A stretch of DNA of 5,613 nt from contig JAKAOI010000178.1 of the NCBI GenBank assembly GCA_021812265.1, positions 1 through 5,613 of the forward strand. The letters are read 5' to 3'. The DNA comes from Chloroflexota bacterium. Its GTDB lineage: Bacteria > Chloroflexota > Ktedonobacteria > Ktedonobacterales > JACDGC01. How positions within the stretch are numbered: the first letter of the stretch is position 1; the number at the start of each line of letters is the position of its first letter. Positions 4,381 through 5,613 of this stretch are shown one piece after another. The notes under the pieces were generated by a model, which saw nothing but the letters and a program-made list of their open reading frames with translations, made no database searches and was not told the DNA's origin. The position numbers were made by a program, and so were the translations under genes.

Positions 4381-5613
4381 TTGATGGCTCGCCTTTCAAT
4401 GCGATCTATCAAATTGCGCGGAGATGGCGCCGGCGCGTCGCTGGATGCGTTGGTTTGCGCGCGTTCCGTCAAGGGATCGGAAAACTCATTGGGATTGGTG
4501 ATGATTTCCTGCAGCGCGTCGCAGGTAAAAACCGGAATGCCGCCTTGGGTATCCCACATTTTTTGTCTGTCGCGCAACGCTTTTACGCAGCCGCCTGCCG
4601 CGTCGGACAAATATGGCGCGGCGCTGACGCTGACGCCATGATGACTGAACAGCAGCTGCATGCGATACGGATCATTGGAAGCCATAAATTCACCCGTTGG
4701 TGTATAGCCTGGGCCGCGTTCGCCAAACCCACCAACGGAGGCGCGGGAGCGTTCCACCCATTGCCGTTCGTGTTCCCCTTCATAATTGGCGGCAATGTGC
4801 GCGCGGACCTCTAGCTGGCGATGCGCTTGGTCGCCCCACAGGCTGGGGTCGTGCCGCAGGGTAGAACGCGCGGTCGCCGACATCCAGCGGAAGTGATTTG
4901 CTAAGGCAGCGTCTTGCTGTTCGCGATCTCTGGGGTAAATCAGTTGGATTGCCTCTAGAAGTCTGGAAGAGCTTAATTTATTGCGGTAGGCAAGTGTCAT
5001 ATCATCCATAATTTGGTTGGCTTCGGCGGCGGCGGTTTGCCTTGCTTCGCGTTCGTCGCCGGTTAAAGCGGCAGCCATAGCGGCAGAAGCTTTGCGCAGA
5101 ATGCGATCGGTTTCGCCGGTTGAAACGGCGGTATCCAGCTCGTCGATATCGTTTGCTTCACGCAGCGCGGAATGGTCGAACACATTGCGGCGGTATGGGT
5201 GTTCTTGTGTTAACAAGCCGCGCATTTCCGGAGCGTCGTAGTGGTCGGCTTCCCAGCGTTGCTGAGTAAAGCGGAGAGTGGATTGCATAACTTCCAGCAT
5301 GCGCAATCGTTTATCGATATCTTCAATGACAATATCAGCCAAGCTGTTGGTGGCGTTTATGCGATGTTTTTGAAACTCTTCTTGGCAGGCTTGCTGGTAG
5401 TATGCCTTGCGTTTCCGCTCATTTTCGGCGGCCAGCATATCCGGCCCCATGCGCTGCATGACGGGAGCGCCGGCAAATGTCAGCTCTTTCACTTTTTTAT
5501 ACTCGGCGGAAAAAATTTCCAGTGCGCTTTGCAGTCGCGCTAAAGATTTGTTAAAGGAAGGATTGGCGCACAGCGCATCCAGCGCGGCTAGGTGATCTTT
5601 TATTGCAGCAGAT
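4377..5613 (-). CDS. 3' part of a large helical protein, possibly tubulin/FtsZ-like
   Basis: The frame is open to the window edge, so the gene starts outside; the last 411 residues are visible, and the GTG at 5492 is probably internal because codons before it (…ALEIFSAEYKK) continue the same helical pattern. No membrane segment is seen. Residues about 1-260 are charged, mostly helical sequence rich in Glu, Arg, Gln and Ala, with likely coiled coils. A Gly-rich turn (GGFGERGPGYTPTGEF, about 296-311) is followed by NDPYRMQLLFSHHGVSVSA (313-331), which resembles the 'DP.r.….HG' segment near the end of Tubulin_2-type FtsZ-like proteins. The C-terminus is an Ala/Pro/Ser linker (388-398) ending in a basic amphipathic helix (NLIDRIERRAIN), comparable in layout, not sequence, to the linker and tail peptide of FtsZ. 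The GTPase part, if any, is not in the window, so the identity is tentative. It is upstream of, and in the same direction as, the two-TM protein, 240 bp apart. Confidence 0.65.
   Translation of the reverse strand, partial: SAAIKDHLAALDALCANPSFNKSLARLQSALEIFSAEYKKVKELTFAGAPVMQRMGPDMLAAENERKRKAYYQQACQEEFQKHRINATNSLADIVIEDIDKRLRMLEVMQSTLRFTQQRWEADHYDAPEMRGLLTQEHPYRRNVFDHSALREANDIDELDTAVSTGETDRILRKASAAMAAALTGDEREARQTAAAEANQIMDDMTLAYRNKLSSSRLLEAIQLIYPRDREQQDAALANHFRWMSATARSTLRHDPSLWGDQAHRQLEVRAHIAANYEGEHERQWVERSRASVGGFGERGPGYTPTGEFMASNDPYRMQLLFSHHGVSVSAAPYLSDAAGGCVKALRDRQKMWDTQGGIPVFTCDALQEIITNPNEFSDPLTERAQTNASSDAPAPSPRNLIDRIERRAIN

Noticed and set aside
5241..5543. Plus-strand frame of 100 codons with a hydrophobic stretch (LFLAGLLVVCLAFPLIF)
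   Set aside because: It is antisense to the upstream helical protein, whose frame is continuous and better biased; the hydrophobic run is the complement of Glu/Lys/Gln-rich helix codons.

Overview
The window looks like a piece of a bacterial chromosome, most likely from the Chloroflexota. That placement is inferred from two things. The ScpB protein has the 'GRPILYGTT.EFLQ.FGL' ending I associate with that phylum. The large minus-strand proteins recall the tubulin/FtsZ-like (Tubulin_2-type) gene neighbourhoods common there. No rRNA, tRNA, CRISPR array or intact mobile element is visible.

Layout. Bases 1-354 hold no convincing gene: an 11-G homopolymer, then a very AT-rich stretch (about 26% GC over 61-180 by hand count, against about 60% in a sampled minus-strand coding line), then about 120 bp of normal composition with only short broken frames. 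The plus-strand gene scpB (355-1026) follows. It has an extended -10 promoter element so close to its ATG, and so little ribosome binding site, that the mRNA may be leaderless. scpB ends exactly where a minus-strand gene ends (stop codons at 1024-1026 and 1029-1027, no base between), and the best terminator candidate for the minus-strand genes lies inside scpB.

The rest (1027-5613) is a minus-strand cluster of three genes, in transcription order: (i) the 3' part of a large protein cut by the window end (4377->5613), with helical, charged sequence and a disordered tail ending in a short amphipathic helix; (ii) an 856-residue protein (1566-4136) with an alpha/beta-like N-terminal half, a coiled coil, a Pro-rich linker, a two-helix membrane hairpin, a second coiled coil and a C-terminal soluble domain; (iii) a 177-residue Ala/Leu-rich membrane protein (1027-1560) 5 bp behind it. 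Genes (ii) and (iii) are almost certainly co-transcribed. Between (i) and (ii) is a 240-bp leader with a perfect TTGACA -35 overlapping the stop of gene (i), two inverted repeats, a 6-codon mini-ORF folded into one of them, and a TTG start with a strong Shine-Dalgarno sequence.

Working model (inference): genes (i)-(iii) form a membrane-associated filament or remodelling system, in which gene (i) may be a tubulin-like GTPase whose N-terminal part is outside the window, gene (ii) its membrane-tethered relative or adaptor, and gene (iii) a small integral partner. No GTPase motif is visible in this window, so the assignment rests on remembered family resemblance and architecture only. It is the part most likely to be an undescribed system.
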